Shown one piece after another: positions 18,454-27,150 of a stretch of DNA of 64,000 nt. The notes below the pieces were generated by a model. It was not told the DNA's origin, did no database searches, and was given only the letters and a program-made list of their open reading frames with translations. Numbering within the stretch: the first letter of the stretch is position 1; every line of letters starts with the position of its first letter. Origin of the DNA: Nevskiales bacterium. Lineage in GTDB: Bacteria > Pseudomonadota > Gammaproteobacteria > Steroidobacterales > GCA-2729495. The position numbers and the translations under genes were made by a program. The stretch covers positions 39,793 to 103,792 of the forward strand of contig WYBE01000064.1 of NCBI GenBank assembly GCA_011526045.1, written 5' to 3'.

Positions 18454-19925
18454 GGGCGTAGTCGCGCCAGCAGATCGCCGGCCAGCAGGCCGCGCTCGCC
18501 CGCGGCGCGTGCAACATCGTCCCCGGCCCTGGCATGCACGAATGCCGCACAGGCCGCAGCCTGCAGCAGGCCGGGCGCCCGATGCTGCGCCGTGATGCCG
18601 GCAACCAGGCCGGTGAGCACATCACCCATGCCCGCCGACGCCATCCCGGGATTGCCGCCATCGATGACGTAGGGCAGTTCACCCGGCTGACCAACGAGTG
18701 TGCAGCGACCCTTCAGCAGGCACACCCCGCCGAATCGTGCGCCGAGATCGGCGAGCGCCTGCAGACGGTCCGATTGGATGGTCGAGGTCTGGCCACGCAA
18801 CAACCGCGCCGCCTCACCGGGGTGCGGCGTCAGGATCCATCCCGGCCGCAGGCCGGGTTGCCCGGCGAGCAGGTTCAGCGCATCGGCATCCATGACCAGC
18901 GGTTGATCGATCGCGATGACCCGCGCGAACAAACCTCGGGCCCACTCGTCCTGCCCGAGTCCCGGACCGATGGCGACCACGCTCGCCCGTGCCAGCAACG
19001 GCTCGAGATCGGCCGGATCGCGCACACCGCGGCACATCAGTTCCGGCCGCGATCCGGCGATGATTGCCGCGTGCTCCGCCCGGGTCGCGATGCTGACCAG
19101 GCCGGCGCCGGCACGCAGCGCCGCTTCGCCGGCCAGTCGCACGGCACCTGGCATGCCCTCGTTGCCGCCGATGACGAGCACATGCCCGAAATCGCCCTTG
19201 TGCGCGGTGCGCGCGCGCCGTGGCAGGACGCGTGCACAATCCTCGTCCTCGAACAGGCGCAGCGCCGGTGGCACATGACTGACCCGCTCGAGCGGCACTC
19301 CCAGGTCGGCAAACTCCACTTCGCCCGTGTACTCAGGGCCGGCGCCGAGATAAAGCCCCTGCTTGCGGCCGATGAACGTCACGGTGAGTGCGGCGCGGAC
19401 CGCCGCCCCAAGGACGCGGCCGGTGCGGGCACACAGCCCGCTCGGAACATCCACCGCCAGGACCGGTGCACTGGCCGTGTGCATGCACTCGACGGCGTGC
19501 AGGTACGGGCCCTCCAGGGTCCGACCGAGGCCGGTACCGAGCAAGGCATCGATCACCAGTTCCGCGTCGCCGAGCAAATTCGCGGTGAACTGCACGATCT
19601 CGCCGCCGGCGCCCGCAAAATCGCGCCAGGCCCGAGCGGCATCGCCCTGCAGGCGTCGCGGGTCCGACAAGGCCGCCACGGTGACGGCAAGGCCGGCCGC
19701 AAGCGCAAGACGCGCGACGACGTAGCCATCGCCGGCGTTGTTTCCCGCGCCACAAAGAACCAGCCAGCGGTGTGCCTGCGGAAAACGTGCCCGGCCGAGA
19801 GCGAACACCGCGCGCCCGGCGCGGCTCATCAGCTCATAGCCCGGAATGCCGAGATCCTCGATGGCGATGCGATCGATCTCGCGCACCTGCTCGGGCGTAT
19901 AGATGAAGCTGGATTGACGCGCCAT
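18432..19925 (-). CDS. nnr: Bifunctional NAD(P)H-hydrate epimerase / ADP-dependent NAD(P)H-hydrate dehydratase
   Basis: A 497-residue repair enzyme for hydrated NADH and NADPH. The N-terminal YjeF_N epimerase domain has GYELMSRAGRAVF and CGAGNNAGDGYVVARL. The C-terminal ribokinase-like dehydratase has GNEGMPGAVRLAGEAALRAGAG, LTPHPGEAARLL and GMASAGMGDVLTG. ATG 19925 starts the conserved region (TPEQVREID); it almost touches the divergent queG reading frame, and the queG promoter overlaps its first codons. Confidence 0.95.
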   Translation of the reverse strand: MARQSSFIYTPEQVREIDRIAIEDLGIPGYELMSRAGRAVFALGRARFPQAHRWLVLCGAGNNAGDGYVVARLALAAGLAVTVAALSDPRRLQGDAARAWRDFAGAGGEIVQFTANLLGDAELVIDALLGTGLGRTLEGPYLHAVECMHTASAPVLAVDVPSGLCARTGRVLGAAVRAALTVTFIGRKQGLYLGAGPEYTGEVEFADLGVPLERVSHVPPALRLFEDEDCARVLPRRARTAHKGDFGHVLVIGGNEGMPGAVRLAGEAALRAGAGLVSIATRAEHAAIIAGSRPELMCRGVRDPADLEPLLARASVVAIGPGLGQDEWARGLFARVIAIDQPLVMDADALNLLAGQPGLRPGWILTPHPGEAARLLRGQTSTIQSDRLQALADLGARFGGVCLLKGRCTLVGQPGELPYVIDGGNPGMASAGMGDVLTGLVAGITAQHRAPGLLQAAACAAFVHARAGDDVARAAGERGLLAGDLLARLRPWLNPTA

Positions 19926-19940
19926 GCGGCCGATTATACT
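19914..19940 (+). promoter_or_regulatory. Candidate queG promoter inside the 5' end of nnr
   Basis: A -35 TTGACG (19914-19919) and a -10 TATACT (19935-19940) are 15 bp apart, slightly short, and lie 32 nt upstream of the queG GTG. The -35 overlaps the first codons of the divergent nnr gene. Confidence 0.45.
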
Positions 19941-19971
19941 GACCGGCCCCAATCAACCCACGCGAGGCACC

Positions 19972-21036
19972 GTGGACGCTCTGGCCGCAGCGAACCTGGC
20001 CGAACGCATCCGGCACTGGGGTCAAGAACTCGGTTTCCAGCAACTCGGTATCGCCCGGCCGGATCTCTCGACGGCCAGCGCAAGGCTGCGTGCGTGGCTC
20101 GCGCAGGATTATCACGGCGACATGCAGTGGCTGGCGTCGCGAGCCGCGTTGCGCGAACAACCGGCCGATCTCGTCCCGGGAACCATCCGGGTCATTTCCG
20201 CGCGCATGGACTACTGGCGCGATGACGCCTATCCGGCCGAGCGCCTGGGCACGGAAGGCGCGCGGGCCTGGATATCGCGCTACGCGCTCGGTCGCGACTA
20301 CCACAAGCTCGTGCGCTCGCGACTGAAACGACTGGCCGAGCGCATCGACGCCGGCGCAGGCGGCTGCGGTTACCGCGTCTTCGTCGATAGCGCCCCGGTC
20401 ATGGAAAAGCCGCTTGCCCAGCAGGCCGGCCTCGGCTGGATCGGCAAGCACACCAACCTCATCAACCGGAATGCCGGATCCTGGTTCTTTCTCGGCGAGA
20501 TCTTCACCGACCTCCCGCTGCCGGTCGATCCGCCGGCCGCCGACCACTGCGGCAGTTGTCAGCGCTGCATCGAAGTCTGCCCGACCGGCGCAATCGTGGC
20601 GCCGTACGTGCTCGACGCAAGGCGTTGCATCTCCTACCTGACCATCGAGAATCGCGGTCCGATTCCCGAGCCACTGCGTGCAGCCATCGGCAACCGCGTG
20701 TTCGGCTGCGACGATTGCCAGCTCCATTGCCCGTGGAACAAATTCGCGCGCCCCTCGCCCGAAGGCGATTTCGCGCCACGCCATCGGCTGGACCGTGAGG
20801 CTTTGGCGCGGCTATTCCTCTGGGGCGAGGACGAGTGGCGACACCGGACCGAAGGCAGCGCGCTGCGCCGTGCCGGCTACCCGGGCTGGCTGCGCAATCT
20901 CGCGGTCGCCCTGGGCAATGCGCCCTCCGACGCCGAAGTACGCGCCGCGCTCGAAGCGCGGGAACAGCATCCGGATGAGATGGTGCGCGAACACGTCCGA
21001 TGGGCGCTGGCGCGTCACCGCGAGCGGGACTCTTAA
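19972..21036 (+). CDS. queG: Epoxyqueuosine reductase QueG
   Basis: A 354-residue cobalamin- and iron-sulfur-dependent enzyme that reduces epoxyqueuosine to queuosine in tRNA. The cluster ligands are in CGSCQRCIEVCPTGAI and CDDCQLHCPWN, i.e. two [4Fe-4S] sites, and the N-terminal cobalamin-binding region (GFQQLGIARPDL) is intact. The C-terminus is HEAT-like (LRRAGYPGWLRNLAVALGN). GTG 19972 is chosen for the GAGG about 7 nt upstream; ATG 19924 would add 16 residues and collide with the promoter. Confidence 0.94.
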   Translation: MDALAAANLAERIRHWGQELGFQQLGIARPDLSTASARLRAWLAQDYHGDMQWLASRAALREQPADLVPGTIRVISARMDYWRDDAYPAERLGTEGARAWISRYALGRDYHKLVRSRLKRLAERIDAGAGGCGYRVFVDSAPVMEKPLAQQAGLGWIGKHTNLINRNAGSWFFLGEIFTDLPLPVDPPAADHCGSCQRCIEVCPTGAIVAPYVLDARRCISYLTIENRGPIPEPLRAAIGNRVFGCDDCQLHCPWNKFARPSPEGDFAPRHRLDREALARLFLWGEDEWRHRTEGSALRRAGYPGWLRNLAVALGNAPSDAEVRAALEAREQHPDEMVREHVRWALARHRERDS

Positions 21037-21054
21037 GGCGACCGGCGCAGCCAC

Positions 21055-21906
21055 TCAGCGCAGCGTCACGGCGACGTTGTCGATCAGCCGGGCGCGGCCC
21101 AGCCACGCCGCGGCGAGCACCCGCAGCCGGCTTGATTCGGCGGTGGGGCGGCCAAGCATGCGCGCATCGCGCACCGCAACGTAATCGGGCCGGAAACCCG
21201 CCCGCCCGAGTTCGCGCACCGCCGCGCGCTCGACGGCGCGAAAATTTCGGTCACCGGCCTGCAGGCGCTCCCGACAGGCGCGCAACGTGCGGAACAGTTC
21301 CGGAGCGAGCCGTCGCTCCGCCTCGCTCAGGTAGTGATTGCGCGAACTCATCGCCAGTCCGTCGGGCTCGCGCACGGTTCGGCCGGCAACGATGCGCACG
21401 GGTACATGCAGGTCGGCGACCATGTGTCGCACGATGACCAGTTGCTGATAGTCCTTCTCGCCGAACACGGCGATGTCCGGACCGACGATGTTCAGCAGCC
21501 GCAGCACGACGGCGACGACACCATCGAAATGCACCGGACGGAAAGCGCCGCAAAGCTCCTGCGCCAGGCCCGGAACCGACACGAGCGTGTCCGCCGGGAT
21601 ACCGCCAGGATAGACGGCGCCGACCGCCGGCGCGAAAACCGCGTCCACCGCGGCGGCCCGCAGCGCACGCCGATCGGCAGCGAGCGTGCGCGGATACTTC
21701 TCGAAATCCTCGCCCGGGCCGAACTGGACGGGATTGACGAAGATGCTGGCCACGACGCGCTGCGCGTGGCGCCGGGCCAGTCGCATGAGGCTCATGTGGC
21801 CCGCATGCAGGTTGCCCAGGGTGGGCACGAGCGCAACCCGCTCACCCGCGGCCGTCCATCGGGCTACGGCGCGCCGCACCGAACCAACCTCATGCAGAGT
21901 GATCAC
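21055..21906 (-). CDS. panC: Pantothenate synthetase
   Basis: A 283-residue ligase that joins pantoate and beta-alanine using ATP. The nucleotidyl-transferase signature PTLGNLHAGHMSL (HIGH-like), the FVNPVQFGPGEDFEKYPR pantoate site and the MSSRNHYLS (KMSKS-like) loop are conserved. The start is GTG 21906. It follows panB by 34 bp in the same orientation, so the two pantothenate genes form a unit. Confidence 0.96.
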   Translation of the reverse strand: MITLHEVGSVRRAVARWTAAGERVALVPTLGNLHAGHMSLMRLARRHAQRVVASIFVNPVQFGPGEDFEKYPRTLAADRRALRAAAVDAVFAPAVGAVYPGGIPADTLVSVPGLAQELCGAFRPVHFDGVVAVVLRLLNIVGPDIAVFGEKDYQQLVIVRHMVADLHVPVRIVAGRTVREPDGLAMSSRNHYLSEAERRLAPELFRTLRACRERLQAGDRNFRAVERAAVRELGRAGFRPDYVAVRDARMLGRPTAESSRLRVLAAAWLGRARLIDNVAVTLR

Positions 21907-21940
21907 AAGGCTCGCCGTCGAGAAAAATGTCGTGCACGGG

Positions 21941-22774
21941 TCAGGAGAAGCAGTGCTCAGGAGCGGGATAGCTGCGTTCCCGCACCGCGCGGACGTAGGC
22001 CTCGCAGGCGGCTGCCACGGAAGGTGCGCCCTGCATGAAGTTCTTCACGAAACGGGGGAGCCGGCCGCGGGTGATGCCCAGCAGATCGTAGAGGACCAGA
22101 ATCTGGCCATCGACATGCGGTCCGGCGCCGATGCCGATTACCGGCACGGACAGAGCATCGCGCACCGCCCTGCCCACCTCGCTCGGCACGCACTCGAGCA
22201 GCACGATGTCCGCACCGGCGCGCTCGAGCGCCACGGAATCATCGACCATCTGGCGCGCCTGGGACGTTTCGCGTCCCTGCACGCGGAACCCGCCAAGCTT
22301 GTGGACCGACTGCGGCTTCAGGCCGACATGGGCACATACCGGGATATCGTGTCTTGCCAGGTGCTCGACGATGCCGATCTGGCCGACGCCACCCTCCAGC
22401 TTGACCATCATCGCGCCGCCTTCCTGCATGAGACGGACCGCGTTCTCCAGCGCCTGGGTCGGGTTGGTGTAGCTCATGAACGGCATGTCCGCCATGAGAA
22501 ACGCCCGCCGCAGACCACGGGCCACCACGCGCGTGTGATAGATGATGTCTGCCACGGTGACCGGTACGGTCGTGTCGTGGCCCTGCACGACCATGCCGAG
22601 CGAATCACCGACCAGCACCAGATCCGCGCCGGCTTCGTCGACGATGCCGGCGAAACTCGCATCGTATGCGGTCACGCAGGCAATTGGCTGGCGTTCCGCC
22701 TTCATGGTCCGCAGTATCGATACATTGACCGGCGGCTGCGGCATTCCGCGCTGTTCGAGCTGCTTGTAGACCAA
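21941..22774 (-). CDS. panB: 3-methyl-2-oxobutanoate hydroxymethyltransferase
   Basis: A 277-residue TIM-barrel enzyme, the first committed step to pantothenate. The metal and substrate sites VTAYDASFA, VGDSLGMVVQGH, GAMMVKLEGG and GIGAGPHVDGQILV are present. The start is TTG 22774, which has an AGGAG 6-9 nt upstream; the in-frame ATG ten codons later has no proper ribosome binding site. Confidence 0.95.
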   Translation of the reverse strand: MVYKQLEQRGMPQPPVNVSILRTMKAERQPIACVTAYDASFAGIVDEAGADLVLVGDSLGMVVQGHDTTVPVTVADIIYHTRVVARGLRRAFLMADMPFMSYTNPTQALENAVRLMQEGGAMMVKLEGGVGQIGIVEHLARHDIPVCAHVGLKPQSVHKLGGFRVQGRETSQARQMVDDSVALERAGADIVLLECVPSEVGRAVRDALSVPVIGIGAGPHVDGQILVLYDLLGITRGRLPRFVKNFMQGAPSVAAACEAYVRAVRERSYPAPEHCFS

Positions 22775-22801
22775 GGTCGCTCCTCGCCCTCCCGGGCCCG
22801 T

Positions 22802-23449
22802 TCAGGCCAGGGCCGCGGCAATCGGATTGAAAAAGTGCCGGCCGCTGCGAATCCGGCAGATCTCATCGCGCAGGATTCCGAAGTGCTCGTCATTATGGAC
22901 CGGATCGATCATGGCCGCATTCACGATCAACAGCGGCGCGCTGTCGAAGTCGTGAAAAAACCGGGAGTAGGCTTCGGTCAGGCGCTCGAGATAGCGGCGG
23001 TTGAAACGCCGTTCGTACTCGACACCGCGTCGCCCGATGCGAAACAGCAGTGTATCCACGGGAGCCTGCAGATAGACCACCAGGTCAGGTGTTGGCGGAT
23101 CGAGCGCCAGCGACTCCGCAACCTGCTCGTAAAGCGGCAACTCGTGGCGGTCGAGATTGATTTCCGCGAACAGCCGATCTTTCTCGATCATGAAGTCCGC
23201 CACCCGCACGGAATTGAAGATGTCGGCCTGGCGCAGCTGCTCGATCTGCCGGGCACGTTGCAACAGGAAGAAAAGCTGGGTCGGTAACGCAGCAGCGCGC
23301 GGATCGCGGTAGAAACGCTCCAGAAACGGGTTGGACTCCGGCTCCTCCAGCAGCAGGTCGGCATCCAGGCTCGCGGCGAGACGCCGGGCAAAACTGGTCT
23401 TGCCGACCCCGATGGGCCCCTCGATCACGATAAAGCGTCGCTCCGTCAT
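22802..23449 (-). CDS. Deoxynucleoside kinase family protein
   Basis: A 215-residue P-loop kinase of the deoxyguanosine/deoxyadenosine kinase family. P-loop EGPIGVGKTSFA, the substrate-binding LLEEPESNPFLERFY, FFLLQRARQIEQ and the lid-type R-x-E-Y-E-R are present. Such genes sit between panB and folK in several gammaproteobacteria. The substrate cannot be fixed from sequence; salvage of deoxynucleosides is the likely role. Confidence 0.9.
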   Translation of the reverse strand: MTERRFIVIEGPIGVGKTSFARRLAASLDADLLLEEPESNPFLERFYRDPRAAALPTQLFFLLQRARQIEQLRQADIFNSVRVADFMIEKDRLFAEINLDRHELPLYEQVAESLALDPPTPDLVVYLQAPVDTLLFRIGRRGVEYERRFNRRYLERLTEAYSRFFHDFDSAPLLIVNAAMIDPVHNDEHFGILRDEICRIRSGRHFFNPIAAALA

Positions 23450-23507
23450 GCCACATGCTTCTTATTTGATTGTCAGAGGCGCCGGGGCTGGCGACAGCGC
23501 GCGCTTC

Positions 23508-24014
23508 TCAGTCGATGCGTTCCAGCGTACTGCAGTCCAGGCGATCCAGGAGCTCCCCGATTCGGCCATGCCCCGGTATCGTCAGGGCCGGCGCGATTTC
23601 CTGCAGCGGGAACAATACAAAATTTCGCTCGGCAATGCCCGGATGCGGCAGGGTCAGTCCGTCTTCTGCGCACCGCGACTGGCCGAACATGAGCAGATCC
23701 AGGTCGAGCGCGCGCGGGCCCCAGCGCGTGTTCGCATCCCGCACGCGCCCGTGCGCATCCTCGATGCCCTTCAATGCCGCCAGCAGCGCGCGGGCGGTGA
23801 GCTGCGTCACCAATGCGGCGGCCGCATTGACGAACGGCGGCTGGGGAACCGGACCGAGGGGTGGATTGCGAAAAAAACCCGAATGCGCCACGAGCCGGGT
23901 GTGTGGCAACCGGCCCAGTTCCGCCAGTGCGCGCCTGAGCTGGTCGGGCGGATCATCCAGGTTGCTGCCGAGACCAACGTAGGCGGGCACCCACAGCGCG
24001 GTGTCAGCTGCCAT
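23508..24014 (-). CDS. folK: 2-amino-4-hydroxy-6-hydroxymethyldihydropteridine diphosphokinase
   Basis: A 168-residue HPPK, which pyrophosphorylates 6-hydroxymethyl-7,8-dihydropterin in folate synthesis. Conserved elements are YVGLGSNLDDP, the pterin-site FVNAAAAL, RWGPRALDLDLLMFG and LPHPGIAERNFVLFPL. ATG 24014 has GGAG 8 nt upstream; a GTG at 24047, overlapping the pcnB stop, would add 11 unconserved residues. Confidence 0.95.
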   Translation of the reverse strand: MAADTALWVPAYVGLGSNLDDPPDQLRRALAELGRLPHTRLVAHSGFFRNPPLGPVPQPPFVNAAAALVTQLTARALLAALKGIEDAHGRVRDANTRWGPRALDLDLLMFGQSRCAEDGLTLPHPGIAERNFVLFPLQEIAPALTIPGHGRIGELLDRLDCSTLERID

Positions 24015-24043
24015 GCATTCACGCTCCGGCGATTCGCCGGCGT

Positions 24044-25375
24044 TCACGCCGATGGCGATGGGCCGGAGACCGCGCCCGCACGCCCTCGCGACCCACGTCG
24101 CCCACCACGCCGGCGTTTCCTGCCAGCCCCCTCGCGGTCGAGGCCGATCTCACGACGCTGCTGCTCGGGTGGCAGCGACTGGATGGTCGTCCACCAATGC
24201 GCGAGATCAGCATCGGCGTTGCCGACCGCCGCACGCAACATCAGCAGGTCGTAGGCGGCCCGGAAGCGCTTGCTCTCCAGGAACGCCAGCGCCCGCGCCC
24301 CTTGTGTCTTGTCGAACCGGCTCTGCAGCTGCAACATTTCGCGCATCGGTATGGAAAACCGCCGCGGCAGAGCGATGCGCTCGGTCTGCAGGCGGGTGAG
24401 TTCGGCCGCGGCCTGCGCCAGCGCCTGATAGTCGGCCATGCCCTGCCCCGTCAGTTCAACTGTGCGGTCACCGACCGGGCCCCAGAGCAGCACCCCGAAC
24501 AGGAACATCGGTGTAACCGGTTGTTCTGCCGCGACCCGCGCATCGGTGCTGGCGAGCGCCTGCTCGATGAAGCGCTCACGGGCATCCCCGCCGGGGCCCA
24601 GCCAGCGCGCTGTGGCGGCAAACAGGTGCTCGAAGAGTCCGAACCGGCGCAGCTCGCGGTAGCTCGCCAGCGCATGCCCTGTCTGGAAGAGCTTCAGGAA
24701 CTCATCGAACAGCCGCGCCGCCGGCACCCCATCGACGAGGTGAGCGAGCCGGGCCATCGGTGCGGCGGTCTCAGGGTGCACCGTGAACCCGAGCTTGGCG
24801 GCAAAGCGGGCCGCGCGCAGCATCCGCACCGGATCCTCCGGGTAGCGCAACTCCGGGTCGCCGATCAGGCGAAGCTGCCGGGCCTGCACATCGGCGAAGC
24901 CGCCGACGAAATCCCACACCGAGAAATCGGCAATATCGTAGTACAGCGCGTTGGCGGTGAAATCGCGCCGCCACACATCCTCCTCGATCGAGCCGTAGAC
25001 GTTGTCGCGGATCAGCCTGCCGGTCTCGGCCGACACCTCGCGATGCTCACTGCTCATCGCCTCGGTGCCGAGCCCGCGGAAAGTGGCAACCTCGATGATT
25101 TCGCGCCCGTAGCGCACGTGCGCCAGGCGGAAGCGGCGCCCGATCAGCCGGCAGTTGCCGAACAGTGCCCGCACCTCCTCCGGATGGGCATCGGTGGCGA
25201 CGTCGAAATCTTTCGGGTGCCTGCCGAGCAGCAGGTCGCGTACGCTGCCGCCCACGAGACAGGCCTTGTAGCCTGCATCCTTCAGGCGATACAGAACCTT
25301 CAGCGCGCTCTTCGAGATGTCTGCGCGGGAAATATTGTGCTCGGAGCGCGGAATGATGGTGGGCTCATGGCGCAC
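24044..25375 (-). CDS. pcnB: Poly(A) polymerase I
   Basis: A 443-residue class II nucleotidyltransferase that adds poly(A) to RNA 3' ends. The catalytic GGSVRDLLLG and DFDVATDA, and LIGRRFRLAHVRYG, which separates poly(A) polymerases from CCA-adding enzymes, are present. The C-terminus is strongly basic (GRKRRRGGRRGSRGR). GTG 25375 begins the family-like sequence MRHEPTIIPRSEHNISR; no good ribosome binding site precedes it. The open frame continues upstream across the tRNA-Glu gene and that extension is not real. Confidence 0.93.
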   Translation of the reverse strand: MRHEPTIIPRSEHNISRADISKSALKVLYRLKDAGYKACLVGGSVRDLLLGRHPKDFDVATDAHPEEVRALFGNCRLIGRRFRLAHVRYGREIIEVATFRGLGTEAMSSEHREVSAETGRLIRDNVYGSIEEDVWRRDFTANALYYDIADFSVWDFVGGFADVQARQLRLIGDPELRYPEDPVRMLRAARFAAKLGFTVHPETAAPMARLAHLVDGVPAARLFDEFLKLFQTGHALASYRELRRFGLFEHLFAATARWLGPGGDARERFIEQALASTDARVAAEQPVTPMFLFGVLLWGPVGDRTVELTGQGMADYQALAQAAAELTRLQTERIALPRRFSIPMREMLQLQSRFDKTQGARALAFLESKRFRAAYDLLMLRAAVGNADADLAHWWTTIQSLPPEQQRREIGLDREGAGRKRRRGGRRGSRGRAGAVSGPSPSA

Positions 25376-25409
25376 CGGTTGTGAATGATCTGTCAATGCG
25401 CGCCCTGGC

Positions 25410-25437
25410 TTGTGAGATGGTCGGCGCAACCTATAAT
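25410..25437 (+). promoter_or_regulatory. Promoter of tRNA-Glu
   Basis: A perfect -10 TATAAT (25432-25437) is preceded at 16 bp by TTGTGA (25410-25415). Transcription would start near 25444, about 34 nt before the mature tRNA. Confidence 0.65.
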
Positions 25438-25477
25438 AGCAGCCCGCTCGCGCTCCCGGACGCCGGGATGAGCGCCC

Positions 25478-25553
25478 GCTCCCTTCGTCTAGCGGTCCAG
25501 GACGCGGCCCTCTCAAGGCTGAAACGCGGGTTCGATTCCCGCAGGGAGCGCCA
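25478..25553 (+). tRNA. tRNA-Glu (anticodon CTC)
   Basis: A 76-nt tRNA with a paired acceptor (GCTCCCT/AGGGAGC), G73 and encoded CCA (25551-25553). The anticodon stem CGGCC/GGCTG encloses the loop CTCTCAA, giving CTC. The D-arm TTCGTCTAGCGG and T-loop TTCGATT match tRNA-Glu. Confidence 0.95.
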
Positions 25554-25638
25554 GGTCTCTCCACGCCGCCGGGCGCAGGCGCCCGAGGCCCGGCCGCCAT
25601 CCGACGGGCAGCACCGGATCGCGGCCCAGGATTCGCCC

Positions 25639-26076
25639 ATGTCACCAGCACCACCCGCCGCCGGATTGCCGCGCCGACTGACCGCTGCCTGTTACGACCT
25701 GCTGCTGCTCGCCGGCGTGCTCGTTACGACCTCCTTTCCGGTCCTGATCGTGCGTGGCGACGGAGCGGTGCCTGCAGGCAGCACCGTGTACCGGGCGTTC
25801 CTCGTGGCACAGATCGCCGCGTACTTCATATTCTTCTGGTGGCGGGGCGGCCAGACGCCCGGCATGCGGGCGTGGAATATCCGGGTGGAAGACCATCGCG
25901 GCGGCGGCCTGCGCCTTGCCGCCTGTTGCGGCCGGTTCGCCGCCTGCCTGCTGTCCGCCGCGGCGTTGGGCCTCGGCTTCCTCTGGGCACTCGGCAACCC
26001 GGGCCGCCGCGGCTGGCATGACCGGCTCTGCGGGAGCCGCGTCGTGCGAACACCCGGCCGCCAGGTCCCGACGTAA
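25639..26076 (+). CDS. RDD family membrane protein
   Basis: A 145-residue protein opening with RRLTAACYDLLLLAGVL, the R-x-x-A-x-x-x-D motif that names the family, followed by three or four membrane segments and the conserved WWRGGQTPGMRAWNIRV and NPGRRGWHDRLCGSRVV. The function is unknown; some RDD proteins are Na+/H+ or Li+ antiporters. ATG 25639 has CAGGA about 9 nt upstream. It is convergent with lptG, 6 bp away. Confidence 0.9.
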   Translation: MSPAPPAAGLPRRLTAACYDLLLLAGVLVTTSFPVLIVRGDGAVPAGSTVYRAFLVAQIAAYFIFFWWRGGQTPGMRAWNIRVEDHRGGGLRLAACCGRFAACLLSAAALGLGFLWALGNPGRRGWHDRLCGSRVVRTPGRQVPT

Positions 26077-26082
26077 CCGCCG

Positions 26083-27150
26083 TCAGCGGGCCCGTGCCAG
26101 CGCCGCCGCACTGGCACCCGCCAGCAGCAGCGTCGGCAACCAGCCGATCAGCACCGGGTGCAGCTTGTAGACCTCGCCGCCATCGGCAAGCGCACGACTG
26201 ATCAGGAAATAGGCAAGGCCGATCACGATGCCGATGATCATCCGTGCACCGGTACCGTCGCGCCGCAACTGGCCGAAGGCGAAACTCAGTGCGAGGACGC
26301 ACATCGGCATCACGGCAACCGACGCTGCGATACGTCCCCAGAATGCGGCTTCGTAGCGGTGGGAATCGAGGCCGTTCTCACGCAGATAACGCGCAAAGCG
26401 CCACAGCGCCAGCCCGTTGAGCGCCTCGGCGCGAACAATCGTCAGGCTCAGCAGTTCCGGGCTGAGCCCGGTCGGCTCGGCGAAGGTCTTCTCCCGGCGC
26501 ACGGTAACGCCCTGCGCATCGAACCTGGTCTCGGAAAAATTGTTCAGGGTCCACTCCCCTCCGCCACCGATTCCCGCCGAATCGGCGCGCGCAATGCTCG
26601 CGAGGCGCCCCGCGGATTCGAGCCTGAACAGGTACACACCACCGAAACTCGTCGGATCGCCCATGCGGCTCATGTTCATGATCGTGTTGCCGTCGCGCAC
26701 CCAGGCAGACTGCGCGCTCGCCAGACCCGATGGGCCGTGCATGGCAAACGTGCGGAACTGGCGGGAGTACCGCTCCAGCGGCGGCGCGAGATAGAGGCCA
26801 AGGGCCATGGTAATCACCGACAGGAGCGCCGCGCTGACCAGCACGGACCGGGCAAGCGACACGGCCGAGATCCCGGCCGCCCTCAGGGCGATCATCTCGC
26901 TCGCATTTGCGAGCGAGCCGAGCCCGAGCAGGCCGCCGAGCAGCGCGGCCATCGGCAGCATGACGAATGCCAGCTCCGGCAGCTTCATCGCCGCATAGGC
27001 GATGCCTTGTAATACCCCGTACTCGCCCACGCCGACGTCGTCGAGCTGCCCGACGAACTCGATGAATCCACCGAGCGCGAGCAATACGGCGATCACCATC
27101 AGGGTCGAGCGCAGGATCGCCCGCCCGAGATAGCCGCGGATCACAGTCAT
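26083..27150 (-). CDS. lptG: LPS export ABC transporter permease LptG
   Basis: A 355-residue YjgP/YjgQ-family permease with three N-terminal and three C-terminal membrane segments around a periplasmic beta-jellyroll (about residues 120-265). With LptF and LptB2 it extracts LPS from the inner membrane. Segments LPELAFVMLPMAALLGGLLGLG and ASEMIALRAAGIS are family-typical, the latter being the LptB coupling helix. ATG 27150 overlaps the lptF stop as ATGA. LptB is not in this window. Confidence 0.94.
   Translation of the reverse strand: MTVIRGYLGRAILRSTLMVIAVLLALGGFIEFVGQLDDVGVGEYGVLQGIAYAAMKLPELAFVMLPMAALLGGLLGLGSLANASEMIALRAAGISAVSLARSVLVSAALLSVITMALGLYLAPPLERYSRQFRTFAMHGPSGLASAQSAWVRDGNTIMNMSRMGDPTSFGGVYLFRLESAGRLASIARADSAGIGGGGEWTLNNFSETRFDAQGVTVRREKTFAEPTGLSPELLSLTIVRAEALNGLALWRFARYLRENGLDSHRYEAAFWGRIAASVAVMPMCVLALSFAFGQLRRDGTGARMIIGIVIGLAYFLISRALADGGEVYKLHPVLIGWLPTLLLAGASAAALARAR

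Noticed and set aside
25376..25654. N-terminal extension of pcnB
   Set aside because: It crosses the tRNA-Glu gene on the opposite strand and contains no conserved sequence before MRHEPTII.
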